Shown: positions 1 through 13,858 of the stretch, one piece after another
How positions within the stretch are numbered: the first letter of the stretch is position 1
How the letters are laid out: each line of letters starts with the position of its first letter
Source: Strigamia acuminata
Taxonomy: Eukaryota > Arthropoda > Chilopoda > Geophilomorpha > Linotaeniidae
Length of the DNA: 64,000 nt
Direction: 5' to 3'
Assembly: GCA_949358305.1 (NCBI GenBank)
Contig: OX442317.1
Location: 2,108,001-2,172,000 of the forward strand
Made by a program: the position numbers and the translations under genes
Notes under the pieces: generated by a model
Seen by the model: only the letters and a program-made list of their open reading frames with translations
Database searches by the model: none
What the model was told of the DNA's origin: nothing

Positions 1-1643
1 GGGGTTAGGCACGATGAAAATAAAATGATGAATTTCACGATTGAACGAGATCATTTGTTTTTGTTATTTTTAAATTTGTTTGAATTGAGGAATTTAAAAA
101 TAAATATAAAAAAAAATGATTTGTTGTGAATTTGTGGGGAAGAAGTGGCTTTTTAAACTGTTGCAAAGTTTTCGTAAAAATTATGCGAGCAAATGGCCAG
201 TTTTGTGCTGTAAATCGATAAAACTCTTTTAAAAAATTAAACAGCGAATTTATTTTTCATCTCACGTAAAATCTAAATAAAGGGGGGGGGGAAGAGAAAA
301 AATATTCAATTTTACCTGAAAATTTAATCGCAGGTTACAACATTACTGGAAAAGGGTGTGGCATAAATTTTAGCCTCGAAAACAAGTGAAATGAAACGCT
401 TCATTACACAAATTCGTTTCTATTTCGACTTATTGCAGCAAACAAATGGCCGCTTTCTCAAGTGTTTGAGACAAAAGCGAAAACTTGTTGCAATTAAGGG
501 CGGAAAAGTGCAAAATTGATGCGGGTCTCGGTTTGTCAGACTCTGCGAGAGGGCACTTTATGTCAATTTAGTGCAGTTCTCTTTCTTCTTTTTACCATTG
601 TCACTATGGGCGCTATCGAAACTAATGAGAAAAGTATTTGATTAATGCCCATGTCAGAACCCGCGAGCCGTTCGCGTAATTTAGCTCCAGTTTTGTGCTG
701 CGAGGGAGTGATGAAAGCGCCTTATATAAAAATAAAAAAAAAAGAGAGAGAAAAAGAGAGAGCGACGCAGGGCATTAACGGTCACCCCCGCACTATCAGG
801 ATTTAGTAGAAAGACGAGGAGGAGGTTGGTTGAAGGCGTTGGAGTGAAAAATAGCCGAGGAGCCCATCTTTTTGTTTTCGCGCGAGTCGATAATTGATCT
901 TCAATTTTTTCCCCTCCTTTTGTTTTCCGATTAGAGATATTAGAAGGGGCCGTGAGGCGGGGGAAGAAATTGAATATGGCGGGCTGTGTTTTTGTGATTT
1001 AGCTTTTATCGCATTGTTTTATCTGTAAACGCGCCTTCCAGATGTCACTTTGTAATCTGATTTTTAGGGGGTCTGTGTTTGCGATGCATCAGTCATGGAC
1101 ACGGGTGCAAAGATGATTAGGCAGAGAACGGGCCAATTTTCGTTTTACACTTTCATAAAAAGCGAGTGCTGTGCGCCGCGTCTGGTCCGAGTTGTGGACG
1201 CGCCGGGACGAATGCCACGCGCATTATCGTCCATAAACGATAATGGACGCAGAAAAGAAGAATCCCACGCGTTTCACTTTTATCTTGATTTAAAGTGGCT
1301 TATACTTTGCGTAATGTTTTCATTCCAAAGGGCGCACCCTTCAATTCACATCCTGTCGTGACGTCATTGGGTCATCACCGGTCATGCCCTTTGATTCGAG
1401 TCTACGACCGAGGCACTGACCCCGACTCCAGACGCTGCTGCCCTCTTGCGTATACCGCGCGAGGTCTAGAAGAAGTCAGTCCTCCGTCCCCCCCCTGGAT
1501 GGCCCACCGCGCTCCGCCTTCCCATTGTTTCGGCCTTCTCCGCCCAATGGTTTGCCGATTGCCATTGTTTGGGCCCAGTTAAGCAATTACCCCACACGGT
1601 TCTGAAATACATTGAAATTGCATTTTGCATTGCATTCCCAATA

Positions 1644-1812
1644 CACTCGAAACTCTTTATAACGAATCGCAAGGGACCCGAAAAATCGATTCATTATAAC
1701 GAGAATTCGTTATATCGAAATTTTTTAACATGGTGTTCTATGGTCAGCCAACCAAACCGGCCATTTTTAGGTATTCGTTATATCGATAATTCGTTATATC
1801 GAGTTTCGACTG
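1644..1812. mobile_element. pogo/Tc1-mariner-like MITE
   Basis: The terminal inverted repeats begin CACTCGAAACTC (left) and CAGTCGAAACTC (right, reverse strand), continue to TATAACGAAT and agree at 21 of 24 positions. TA dinucleotides flank both ends (1642-1643, 1813-1814), as expected for this superfamily. Subterminal CGTTATATCGA-type repeats are also present. At about 169 bp it has no room for a transposase, so it is non-autonomous. I saw no second copy in the window. Confidence 0.7.
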
Positions 1813-2436
1813 TATTATTATGTGTTAAAAGCAATATATATTGTAAAATCTATTCTTGAAGCATGTGGGACGGCACGGCGCGATTTTTCTGCACGATTTT
1901 CCGATTCGAAACGAAGGGAGAAGTGCGTCAGCTTTGTGTGTGGTATTGGAATTGTGCATACAATGCTAAATAAATAAATCTAGGTGAGTTAATTTGTAAG
2001 TGCTTAGTTTTAATAATTGTAAACGCGCACCTGAGTTATGGTGACAGGTATCAAGTGTATATCAAAGGCTGCGATAAATTTGTCGAGTGAAATGTTTGCG
2101 AATAAATAAAAATGACGGGAAGGACGTCACGTGAGTTTGGCCTCCCACACGTCCATGGCGAGAAATGGGTTGACAGGGGGAGGGAAGGGCGAGCGACACG
2201 GGGGAGGGCAGTGCCATCGGTGCCACTGTTCCCTTCATTATTTGCTTGATACCAACTTTTGTCATGGAAATGTCACTCGCCATCGGGCATTCATATGGAA
2301 ATGGACGAATTAGGGGCGACACAATAGAACGCTGATGAAGAATCAATGCAAATGCAACCTCCACCATCCTCGACGTCCTCGTGCCATCCACTAGAAATGT
2401 GGCCTAGGGGGAGAACGGGGGGGGGATGCAGTCTGA

Positions 2437-2459
2437 AGAGAGAGAGAGAGAGAGAGAGA
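2437..2459 (+). repeat. AG microsatellite
   Basis: An uninterrupted (AG)n tract, which could also act as a GAGA-factor site. Confidence 0.85.
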
Positions 2460-5400
2460 CTACACAAAATTACGTCATCTTATCCGTTTGAGTTTTGAAG
2501 ATGGCCGAGGGTGGGGCCTGTGAACTGCGTAAGGAGATATTGAATGGCGAAGTTTGGGTTTGAGATGGGAAAAACGAGCGATGACGATGATAATAATAAT
2601 AAAAATAGGAAAAAGGAGAAAAAAATTCAATTGGGCGTTTCAAAAATTGAGATTTTTTTCATTTCCGGTTGTGTTGGTGTGGGAAGTTGAGGAAATTTCA
2701 ACGGTACGCCCCGATAAATGTACACATACCCCTTTTTTTCTTGATATTAGTTTTTTTGTGAATTTTTTGGATTGGAAAAAGAAAATGTGATCGAATTTGT
2801 GCGGTGCAATTAATTATGAAAACGCGCGTGCAGTGTTGGGAAACGGCTCGACGACCAGGTGGGGACTTGCAAGACCTCTTTGCCCTTCCTTCCAGGTGTG
2901 CCCCACCCCCGCCCACCAACGCGGCGGCACCTCGAACGCGGTTTATGGGCTCCGGGTATTGTTCTCTATACAAATGGCGTTCCGTCCGTATCCGCCCCCG
3001 CACGGCCTCGCAGCGGGTATTCGGGTGGGTGGGGAGGCGAACGACAGACTCGGTGTGATTTTTATTCCCGGTTAATTGATAAGATCGAGGAAAAAAATGG
3101 AACCGGTGCCAGGTGAGGATTTTTGTGGGTTGACAGGTAAATCCCTTTGAGCAGGTAAAAATGAATGTAATAAGCGCGTAATGGCGCGGCACAAAGGGGT
3201 GTAAAGCTCCATAAAATAAAATGGAATTGAAGCCAGACCAACAGGAAAAATGTGTAGCACTGCGAATCATTAAGAGAAGTTTAGAATTTTATTATTAATT
3301 TATTTTATTTTAATACAAGTAAGAATAAAAATTAATTTTTTAATTTATTTTTTTGTTTTTTTTGTTTAGTGTTTGAATGGTTAGAGTAAAAAATTATCAG
3401 TTGGATCTATTTTTTTATGGGCTGGGTGGGAATGAAAGGGATAAAAGAAAGTTGGGGGGTTGATGTTACATACCCCTATCAAAGGGTTGGAATGAAAAGA
3501 GCAATTGACAGTGAAATATGTGGGATGGCGAATTTGGTTTTAGTGGATCGTGTTTCTTTTGATTCTCGAGATTCGTACATTTATTAATTTGGTTTTGTTT
3601 AAATTTGTATTTTTTATTTATTTCTTTGTTTATTTTTTATTTTTCTATATGTTTTTTTTTTAATATATATTTTTATTTTATTTAAAAGAAAAGTGGAGTT
3701 GATTGAGTGGAAAAGTGGGGATTGGGATGAGTTGTCCAGAATTGAAGTCTTGTGTGTTGTGAAGAGGAAAGGGACAATAGGAATTCCTCTTTTGTGATGT
3801 TTGGCTGTGGCGTTTGGCGATATGAGGCTCAGCTGGCGAACTAAGGATTAGAACGCCAGCGTTCCAAGACTCGGAGACGCGCTCAGGCCGTGTTATCAGC
3901 CACTTGGAGTTCCCTCTTTGAATTCGTCTTGTTTAATTTCTACTGTGGAAACTTCTTTTCATTCCCCACAAAAATACCAAATCTTTTTTTTTATTATTTT
4001 TTATTATTATTATTCAAATTGAAAAAAAAAAATACATATATATTTTTAAAAAAATCAATTGAATATTTAAAAATTTAAATAAAAAAAAAAGGTAAAAATG
4101 CGATAAAGCATTCGGGGGTTTGCAATAGTAAACAGAAAGACATTAAAAGTGTGATTTACGCATTTAGGAAACGGTTTCGAGTCAGGTGTTGGAATGCGTA
4201 AGCTTGGAAAAGTGTCCCGCCTCAATTTCCCACAGTAAAGGAGAGATGCATTTCGCATTGTGTGCCTCCTTCAAAATATGGGGTGAAGCGGGAATCTAAA
4301 AACTCAATGTTGGTATTTGTGCTCTCCCTGGAAGGGGGAACGCACCGAGTTACCTGGTCGGCTAGAACCCAATCCCCGGGTCGTTAGCCAAGCGCATTCA
4401 CCCTCCCCTTCCATGGCTCTTGCGGTCGCGACGCTACAATAGACCACAATAGGCCTCATTTCTCGTTGCGTGGATGAGGGAGACAACCTTGGGCCATGGA
4501 CCAAAGGTCTTTTTCCTCTTTCCCCCTTCTCCTCCCCGACCTCACTCGGGGTCGCATCGGAACAGGTGACGCGGCCCTCTCTTAACGCCAACCCCGTCTC
4601 GTCTCCAGCGTTTCCATCACCCAAAATTACACTTTTAGCTTTTTACAGACCATTCTAGACCGAAAAAATTTTAAAGATTAATTATTGTTCAAACAAGACG
4701 AGAAAGGGAAGTGCGCAAGTGTTACGGAAAAGGGGTTTTACCTAAGGGGGATTAACTGTTGAAAATAAGCCCACACTGGCTGACAAGTGGTCCTAAATTA
4801 GCCCCCACGGTAGGGGCCACTGGTTGCACACACAAAAGGTCTAAAAGGCCTTCGCGCCGTAAAAGGGGGATCTCAACCTTGCTACTCTTTCCATCTTTCA
4901 TTTTCATTTTTCTTGTGTTCTCCCCTCACCATCTTGTGGACTTTTGTTTGGGGAAAACGGGGGTCGGGTCGGGTTTGGGAATTTGTTGGCTGACGGATTA
5001 TTACGTAAGAATGGCACACAAATGGGTTTGTGGGTCACGCAGAAGGGTTTTTGTTATTGATTAATAAAAAATTTATTTTTAAAGTTGGGGTTGTTTGGTT
5101 GAATAAAAGTGCGGGTTTATCAGGTTGTTAATTAAAATTAATTTGGTGTAAAGGTGTGATTAATGTGCGGGAGAGTGTAAAGCAAGGTGAAAAATGGTAA
5201 TCTAATTTATGCGGTGCTGGTGTGTGTGTGTGCATAGTCGACACCACGTGCGAGTTACTTCATCTCGAGTTGATCATTTTAAAAGAATTTTTATGTAAAA
5301 CAGCGCTGGTAAGATGGATGGATAGCTTGGTTGTGGCAAACTTTTTTTTGGGGAATATATGCTACGTGTAAGCGTCTGTTGGGAATTGAGTTTGAGCATC

Positions 5401-5987
5401 CAACTACTAGATTTGCCGTCTCCTTCTTAAAAGCTTCTGTCAGCTAAAAAGATTGATCGCTCGCTAACATTTATATAAAGTCTGTGTAGTTGTGTGAACA
5501 AAAAGTTTAAAAATCATAAAAATTATTTTTTTAAAAAATAATAATGTTTTTTTTTTAATTTTTTTTATTTTATAAAATAAAACTTAGAAGAAAAAATGAA
5601 AATAATTTTTTGTTATTGGATTTTTTGTGTGGATATTTCGTGATGAAATGACATTATACATGCATCGTCCCCATAAAAGCGAATGTCACACGGTGTGAGT
5701 CAATGAGGTCCACTTGACCCTTGTTTCCAAGAGATTTGCCATAAATAAGTATATATGGCTGGCTAAATAATTTACCGATGTAAACACTTTTATAGCTGTT
5801 CACTTGGCGCGCTCAGACACATTGATCAAGCGACGCATTTTTACTGCAAACAATTATTACATCGAGATAAATAAAGGTGAGTTAATGGGCCTAGTATGAG
5901 TGGAGTGACCCACGGGACCACCGTGATCCACTTTTGTCTCGACACTTTGCCGCCAAATGAAGACAAATATCTTTGACGTTGCTCGTT

Positions 5988-6001
5988 GTCGCCATGGCAA
6001 C
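5988..6001. promoter_or_regulatory. RFX-type X-box
   Basis: GTCGCCATGGCAAC is a 14-bp inverted-repeat match to the X-box consensus. There is no gene nearby, so it may be a distal element. Confidence 0.35.
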
Positions 6002-7152
6002 GGGACCAGCCAGCCAGATGCGACGCGGATTTTTCCTCGGCTAATGTGTGAATTGAATTTCAAAGTAACGACTTGTAACCGCAACACGCGTTCCTCTTCG
6101 CCAACGACTTTCGGAACTCACTTGTACGAAATTAGAAATCTTTTACGAGACCATAAAAATGTTTGATGACGGTCGAGAGGTGTAGACGGGAAGGGGAATG
6201 GCGGGGGCGGAGCGACTCTGTACCACCCCAACATGAAAGTCTAATTTGTGACCATCCCTGACCTTTTTCTTCATGGTCCTCTTTTGGGACGCTTGTTTGT
6301 GAAGAGTGTCTTGACTTTTTTTTTATTCTTTTTTTTTATTCTTTTTTTTTTGATGGAAATGGGGGGTTTGAGTGAGTACATGGAAGTGTCGAGGATGTGG
6401 GAGGAGGGAGATTGCGGTGGTCCGTGAATCGATGGAGCGTTGTGCAGGTGCGTGATGGAGTGTGTCTATCTCCACCTACCTGTCTGGTCCGGTAGCCAAT
6501 GGCGGACGAGTCGGTGAGGTGTTTTTGTTTTATTGTCCTATCCTTTTATTAGTCATGGCTGACTCCGCTGCTCTCTTTTGTATTATTTATCATTGGTGCG
6601 CGGGGTTTTGTGCCACGTAAACGCCCGCGTTTCTTTGACCCCAGATGGCGTGACGGGAGTTTTTGCCGCTCAAATTGCGTGTTGCGAGGGGTAGCATATT
6701 TTTTTTGTTTTTGATATATATTTTTATAGATGTGTAATCTGCAGAGATGCTTGTTAGCATCACGCGCATCACGCCATTTTGTGGGTTTTAATCTGTTTTT
6801 CGATTAATATATATATATATTTTTTTAAAAAAGAAAAACGGGAGGGGTCTTGAAATTTGGTTTTTATGATGATGTTTTGCACGATCTACAGTTGATTAAT
6901 GTTTTTTTTTCGGTTTTTTTTGGGGTAAGATTGAAATAGAAGAAAGAAATGATAAAATATAAAAGAAATGAGTTGTCGTTGGTTGCGTTGTGCAGTGAAG
7001 TTCAAGGCGGGGCTTTTTCTTGTTGCTTGTAACTTTTTTTTTAAGATTCGCCACTAGGTATGTGTTGGTGGGGTTTGTCAAAATGTGATAACGTTTGAAA
7101 AGCTATAAAATTTTATTATTTTTTGCTGCATGATTTTGCCCGCTAGTCTGGC

Positions 7153-7166
7153 GTTGCTATGGCGAT
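7153..7166. promoter_or_regulatory. RFX-like X-box
   Basis: GTTGCTATGGCGAT has the same architecture and AT centre as the other X-boxes here, with one weaker half-site. Confidence 0.3.
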
Positions 7167-10100
7167 TAACGAGGCGTCCCCGTAGACCCGTCTCCAATAG
7201 CAACTGCCCGGTGGATACTATTTGGAATATGGAAAAAAGAGATGGATTTGCCTCTCGTATAATAGCGGATAAAGGGAAAAGAAAAAATGGAAATAAGATA
7301 AAATAATAATAAATTTTTTTTTGTTGAGGAATTTATTTCTCCACTTTTGGACATTTTTACGTCACGTGCTCAACAAATGAAAAGAGGAGTTGGGCGTTTC
7401 ATAAATATTTAAAATGTACCTCTTCTTGTGTGATTGGGATTTTTTCAAGTGCCTGTTTGGGTTGTAAAAAAAATTTTACGACGGTGTTAGCCAACGAGGA
7501 AATCGCAGTGTAGAAAAAGAGTGAAATTTTTGTGCATTTTTATCATTTTCATCCCTCGGTTGCGTTCTCTCGTGGGACCACACATGTCGAGAGAAATGCG
7601 AAAAGAAAATAATATCGCGTTAAATGTGTGTATATTAATTAAAAAGAAAAAATTCATTATTATTATTTTTTTTTTTTAAATATTTCAATCTCCCGTTTTA
7701 AGTCTCTCGTGATTCACTTTTTTCCCCTCCCCCCTTGTTTCATCTCTGAAGTTGACATAAAAAATTCAGTTGCGCCGCCATTTTAATGCCCCCTATTCTC
7801 TCATAAAGTAAGTTTATTATAAAATAAAAGTTTGGATTTTTTTCCCCATCTTCCCCCTTTTTTTCTCTTTCAATCTTGTTAATCAGTGACACAAAACGAG
7901 GTAATTAGCATCCATTCTTAATTTTGATAGTTATCATTTCACACACACGTTTTCCCCGAAACCAATTACTTTTTGCGTTGATAGTGGCACACAGAAAAAG
8001 TAGGAAGAAAAAAAGGTGAATAAACCGACTTAACCTTCGAGGGTCACTCAATTTATTTGATTTATTTTGGTAATGAGAAATGGTATTTACACAAGAAACT
8101 CGATCGCCAGACGTTTACTTTTCTCTTTTCACTCTCGGGTAAACACACGCGAGTCTATGTCAATATCCGAAAATCCTGCACAAGATGCGCGGATATATAC
8201 CGATAATATTGCGAATGCGCGGATTAAAAAACGAAATTAAATTGGATAAATCCAAAAACGCTTCGCGCCAGTCGTTTATATGTAAGTTTAAACAATTTCT
8301 ATTTTTATTTTCGAGTGGTTTGTGTCCTAAGTGAGTTTTTCCTCCCTCCTCTTTTGAGAAAACATTCTTGACTCTTCGTCTTTTCTCTTCTTTGCTGCGC
8401 GACGTGTTTTGTGGGGGAGTTTTGCTCCTATTGACAGCTCGACGTGGCGTGTCATGTGGGCCGTGATGACAGCCAAGAAATTTTGTGACTTTATCGGACG
8501 CGTGTGCCACTGCATAAATGGGTGTTGAGGGGGTGGATGAGGGTTGATGCAGTACGGGAGTGCCTGGTTGGAGCGTCCGTCGCAGTGGTGAAAAGAAGTG
8601 AGGCTTCCTTCCCCTCAACGTGAAATTTGTGCATGAAATGACACATTTGGAAATTTAATTTCCCCCCTCCGCTTCGTTGTGTTCGCTGTCCGCGAGTGCT
8701 GCTTGTTGACGGCTCCTCTCCTTCCATTTCCCCATCGCCACCCTCCGTCGCCAACTTTTATCTTGACCACGCTGGGGAGTCTTGGATGAAGGATAAACTC
8801 TGGCTCGAATTAAAGTGAGAGTCGGATTTTATTTATTTATTTTGTAAACAAACAAAAAAATTGTAAGATGGCGTCGTGTTGGTGCGCATTTGACACTTGA
8901 GTGGAATTTGCGAGTAAGCAAAGGATTAAATCTTCAATTTCTTCGTGGACTGTGGTGATGATGAGGATTATGTTTGTATAAACGTGTCCCAAACCACCAA
9001 CGATGGATTAAAAGGAGTTGCTGTCAGTTTAAGACCGGGGAATTAAAAAGATGCAAGTTATAAATTTTTTTTTTTGATTATGATTTATATCTTTTATCGT
9101 TTTTTGTCTCTGGTTGTTTGAGTTTGGACACTGTGGCCCTATTCACTGTGCAATTAGTTTTATCTGTGCCCTAATGCAATAAATTTAATGTGTAGGCGGA
9201 TGAAGGCGGACAGTAAAGTGCCCATACGAGAGGAAACACAAACTCATGGTCACATTTAGATCTCTTTAATTTTTTTTTCTTTCTATTAATTAATAAACTA
9301 ACTTGTGAAATTTTTTTATTGATATCAATGAAATGATTTCGTCATTTCGAAATTGGGACATGATGTGTCAATTTCTATATATGTTGATATAAAAAAGAAT
9401 TTATTGGGTCGTTGAATTTTATTTATTTGTGCGGTAATATGGCGGATTTTCCTGATTTGCGACTCCGATTCGGGATGGAATTTGCATTGGAAATTTTTTT
9501 TCCAGTCGAGGGGACATGGAAGTATTGGCAAATGGGATTTTCCTAACAGGAAATCCGGGAATCGAACATCTTGAGACGGGCGCGCATGCGTTAAAGACTC
9601 GTCTTTGCTCGAAATTTATTTTAATACTATTTAAAAATAATTTGCATTAATAAAAATAAAAAAAATAAAAAAAATGGCCGTGATATATTGATTTTTTTTT
9701 TCGACTTATTTATTTATTTTTTTTCCTCGTGGGATCCAAATCCAATATTGGGTCTCGGGTGAAACAGAACAAATAGAATTTTCTTCGCAACACTGTATTA
9801 AAGTAATGATTAGCGGCAAATCAGCTTTGAGAGGAGAAAAAAAATGATTAGAGTGAAGGATCTAATGCACTTTATCTTTATCTCCCTGATTTGGAGGCAA
9901 ACCCCGTGTATTGGTAACACAATTCCAAGAAGAAAGATAAGAAAAAAAAAGACGTCCTTAAAACGAAACTATGTATTAAACAAGTTGATAAACATAAATA
10001 AAAGTAATTGATTGCTAGATCAATCAACTAATCATGGTTGAAGATCAGTGTTTGGTAATTACTTGACGTGGGAACATTGAACAGGTGGACTTTTTGACTA

Positions 10101-13100
10101 GTTGAGTCATAATGATCTAGTCAAAAGAAAGATTGGGTTGCTTGAAATGAATTTTTTATCGTTGTGAGTTATTGAGCAGCGATAATCTTTTTTTGATGAA
10201 TAAGTTTGGGTGGGAAGAAGACGCGAAGGAAACTTTTTAGTTTTCTTACTAGAGTGCGCTTTTAAGGGAAGAGTGATATCAACCGGACACAAAAATGGCA
10301 TTCAAATCTCTGTATAATGGTTTTAGTTTCAAATAAAAATTTTAATTAACGTATTTTTCCGATTAATATTGAAATGCATCGAATAACAGCCTGGAAATAC
10401 GTTAACTATGGTGTAAATACATTTACGAAATTTATTTTTGTTTTTATTTATTTTTATTATTATTTTTCGAATAAAGGAAGTTTGTGAGCAGGAAAAATGA
10501 GGGCGAATGGGATTAGGCGGTCGAGTGAACGGAAGGGCCACTTTATGCACGCTTTTTGCACACCCACCTGTCTTCCATTAAAATGTTGTGGTCAGTGGTT
10601 TATGAAAACCCTCCTCGCCTCTGAAATTGCTAAATACAACAACACCTTGCACATTTATTTTATTAAGTGTGGTTAGTGCTGTGGTAGTTTTGCATTGAAA
10701 TCGAAGTTTAAACAAATAAATGTTATTATTCTTGCAGTCAAGACAGGATGTCAAGTTTCTTCAATAATTTTGACGCTGAGGGGAAAAGGTGAGCGCGCAA
10801 CAAGCAACTTGACCGCGATGGTGTTTATTTAAGGTGTAGTTTTTGAGAGTCGGTCGGTTGAGTAAATATGACCCGCAAAGAGGATCCAGGAACGAGATGA
10901 TGTGAAGTGCACGAAGGATTGAATCGACCACCATCGCAGTGACAAGAGATGGTTTTGATTGATGAAGTAGCCTTTTCCTTGTGTTTGGGTCAAGAAAAGG
11001 GGAAGGAAGAAGTCATGGGAGACTGGAGCCACCCGTAAACTGACCACTGTCCACTGCTGTACGGTCCATGTGGAACTAAATGAGAAACTTTTAAAAAGGG
11101 GGAAGGGTGGGTGAAGAAAGGGGGTTTGTAGCGAGGAAACTCTCACGATGGTCATCAAAGGGAGTGGGAATTGGTGAAATATTGAGAAATGGTCAAATGT
11201 TTGCGAGGGGTGGGCTGCGGTGGGGTGGGGCTGGGAACGGGCGCTGGAAAGGGGTGATGGAAAAAAGATTTTTCAAAATTTTTAAAGTTTAAAAAAATTT
11301 TTTTTTTTGGTTTAAAATATTTTTGGGTGGTGAAGAATGTTGAAGGATCGTCGGTAAAAGGGTTAGAAAGTTTTTGGTAGTGTGGTGAATATTGGCGTGA
11401 GTCACAAAAGCCGAGATTAATTGTAATTATAAAGGAATTTCAAGTATGAAACGAGTGATGTCGCCTGAATGGGCAAACACTTTTCTCCTTCATTCACTAG
11501 TCGATTCAGGCATGTGTGTGTGTGTATACATACGCATGTTGTTTGTGATCTTCTCTGGAATGTTTGCATCAAAGTGCTTTCCAATTTGCACGTTTATTAT
11601 ACAAAAGAGGATGCAACGTTGTGCTAAAAGCAAAAGATGGCGTTAGGAATGCAACAAGAACTCATTAACGACTTCTCAACTTCTTGCAAACTATACTTGT
11701 TGTTATTATTATAGTTTACAAATTGATTCTAATTATTTTCAAGCGTTGTGTGGAAATTTTTTGAAAATATAATTTTTTTTGTGCGTTTTTGATTGATTTG
11801 ACAGGAAATTGGGTCAGAACAGGAGCAGTAAGTCCGCCTCTGGTTTGCGGTATGCATCTGGTTGGTTTGTGCCCTCTGCTGGACTCGGGGCATGGGAAAA
11901 CTGTAGATTTCCACTAATGAATGAGTGCCCTTTGGAATTCTACGATTGCCAGAGCGTAATGTCTCTTTGTAGTAGCGTTCTGCATGGATTCAATGAAATG
12001 GACTGCTGATTATTTAATTTTTTTTTGTCTCTTTTCTTTTTTAAATATGCCATTTATTTTTCCGTTGCGTGTTTTCCATATTGTCCGTTATACCGTCTGG
12101 TTTGTTTTTATGTGACTCGATCACTCTTTTCTCTTGTATCTCATTTTACCCTCCTAACCTCTAACCCCATTAAATTGAGTTTGCACATTTCCATGCAGGT
12201 GTGTTTCCGAGCCATATTTTTTTAATTTATTTCTCAGCTGGTATATTTTTTTTGCCGTAAGTGGAATTGATTATAATGGAAGACGCACGTGACGGAAATT
12301 GAATTCGTAATACAACACGAAACGGGTTTGTATATTTCGCGTTTTGTGAGGAAAATTAGCAAGTTTTTGTGGTCGAAAATGATAAAAAATTTCTGTTTGT
12401 ACCGTTTACGGAGTTTCTGTGGACGGAAAACGGAAAGTTGTAACGCACCTAGTTTGAAATCGCTTCGAAACTCCAATTTTGTCCAAAATAACAATAAATT
12501 CATTCAGACCGGTAATTCAATTTCTTTTTCTCCATTTTGCAATGAAACTTCAAACTTTTATTCGCATTTTTCTTTGCCACAACTCCGAATTTTCCTATAC
12601 ACATCCATATATATATTTTGGATGGATTTTGTCTAGCATTTGAATGCCCCATTTTATTAGCTCATCATTTTTTTTCGTTGGGCTTTTCTCTTGATGGAGC
12701 TGAGAGTGGATCTAATGTCCGCCCACGAATCCACCAAAGAATGACAAAAGGGAAATACAACCCTTTGACAAAAGAAATGCTAACGAGCTGTCACAACAGC
12801 AGAAAGGGAGGGAAAAGAGACAAGTTTAGTTTCAACAAAAAATGGAAAATGTATTCAAAGAAGGGATACATTTTCTCTAGAGCATCAACGAAATTGTATA
12901 CCTTGGCACATGGAAACGCGAAATTATAAATAATGTAACTTAAGTAACTTTTAACAAAATGGCCTACATTTTTTTCTTTTATTTCCAAAAGAGTTGAATG
13001 ACAACAGATGTCTGCACAGCGCAGAGAAGAGGAAAAAAAATAGTTTTAGAAAAATTTAATGTAAAACTTTTACCTCGCGTCTCCCCCTCTCTTTGAATGA

Positions 13101-13598
13101 CCCCCATGTTTAAACAATTCACCTGTTGACAGGGCTTCAACACCTTTTGTGTGTAATAAAGGTGATTCTTTGCGTTTTTTTGTACTTTGCGAGCAATATT
13201 TTGTATAAAAAGTGAAAAAATTGATGCAAGTGGCCGTGGGACCCCCTGTCGGTCCCCTCTTGGTCTCTTTGTCCTGACCCTTCCCCTTTTTCCTTTTTGG
13301 TGTGTCTCACTCCCTGACCTTTTATAATGAGAACAAGACCTCGATGTTTCTCAAGCATATTTCTCCCCTCGGTTTGTAGGGTTCCAGGTGGTATTGAAGT
13401 ATTCTCCGTGTTTCGTGTCCATCTTGAACTCTACCTTTTTATCAAGCTTCTTTTGACAGCCAGCAGAGCTGAAAGCAAGGGCTGGGCACTGAAGGCTTGC
13501 ACAAGTGATGTTTGCCGAAAATGGATTAGTGTCGGCTTGCATTAAAATTAGGAGATTGAGATGAATGAGGGTTTTCAATTGCGAATGAGCGAATTGGA

Positions 13599-13858
13599 GC
13601 CTCAGTTTTTACTATTTTTGCAATTATTTGCAAGTTCTAGGCTCAGTTTTTGCGATTTTTGCAATTATTTGCAAGTTCTAGGCTCAGTTTTTGCTATTTT
13701 TGCAATTTTTGCAAGTTCTGGGCTCAGTTTTGACAATTTTTGCAAGTTCTAGACTCAGTTTTTACTATTTTTGCGATTATTTTCGAAAACTAGGCTGAGT
13801 TTTGACAATTTTTGCAATTTTTTACAATTTTTAGGCCTCTTTTAGCTATTTTTCAACT
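13599..13858 (+). repeat. 41-bp minisatellite, about 6.5 copies
   Basis: Units begin GGCTCAGTTTTT and contain TTTTTGCAATT and TTGCAAGTTCTA. Starts are near 13599, 13640, 13681, 13721, 13752, 13793 and 13833, giving lengths of 41, 41, 40, 31, 41 and 40 bp and a partial last copy. The fourth unit is internally shortened and the later units are more diverged. There are no unique spacers, so this is not a CRISPR array. Confidence 0.85.

Larger units (their letters stand above)
1815..13598. other. Gene-free AT-rich DNA
   Basis: The open frames are short, low in complexity and match no family I know. It holds two X-box palindromes (5988, 7153), one GCGCATGCG (9582-9590), an AG tract, a GC-richer patch near 2800-3060, and many T- and A-rich runs. 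I see no RNA gene. Confidence 0.6.

Noticed and set aside
2698-3270. 190-codon minus-strand open frame
   Set aside because: It runs from GC-rich into A/T-rich low-complexity sequence, its last residues are Lys-rich from a T tract, and it matches no known domain.
9541-9600. T-arm-like GGGAATCGAAC on the minus strand, suggestive of a tRNA
   Set aside because: The stem beside the loop does not pair, and I found no A-box, anticodon arm or acceptor stem at the right spacing.
13599-13858. Regular repeats considered as a CRISPR array
   Set aside because: The units are contiguous without unique spacers, AT-rich and diverged, and the DNA is from an animal genome.
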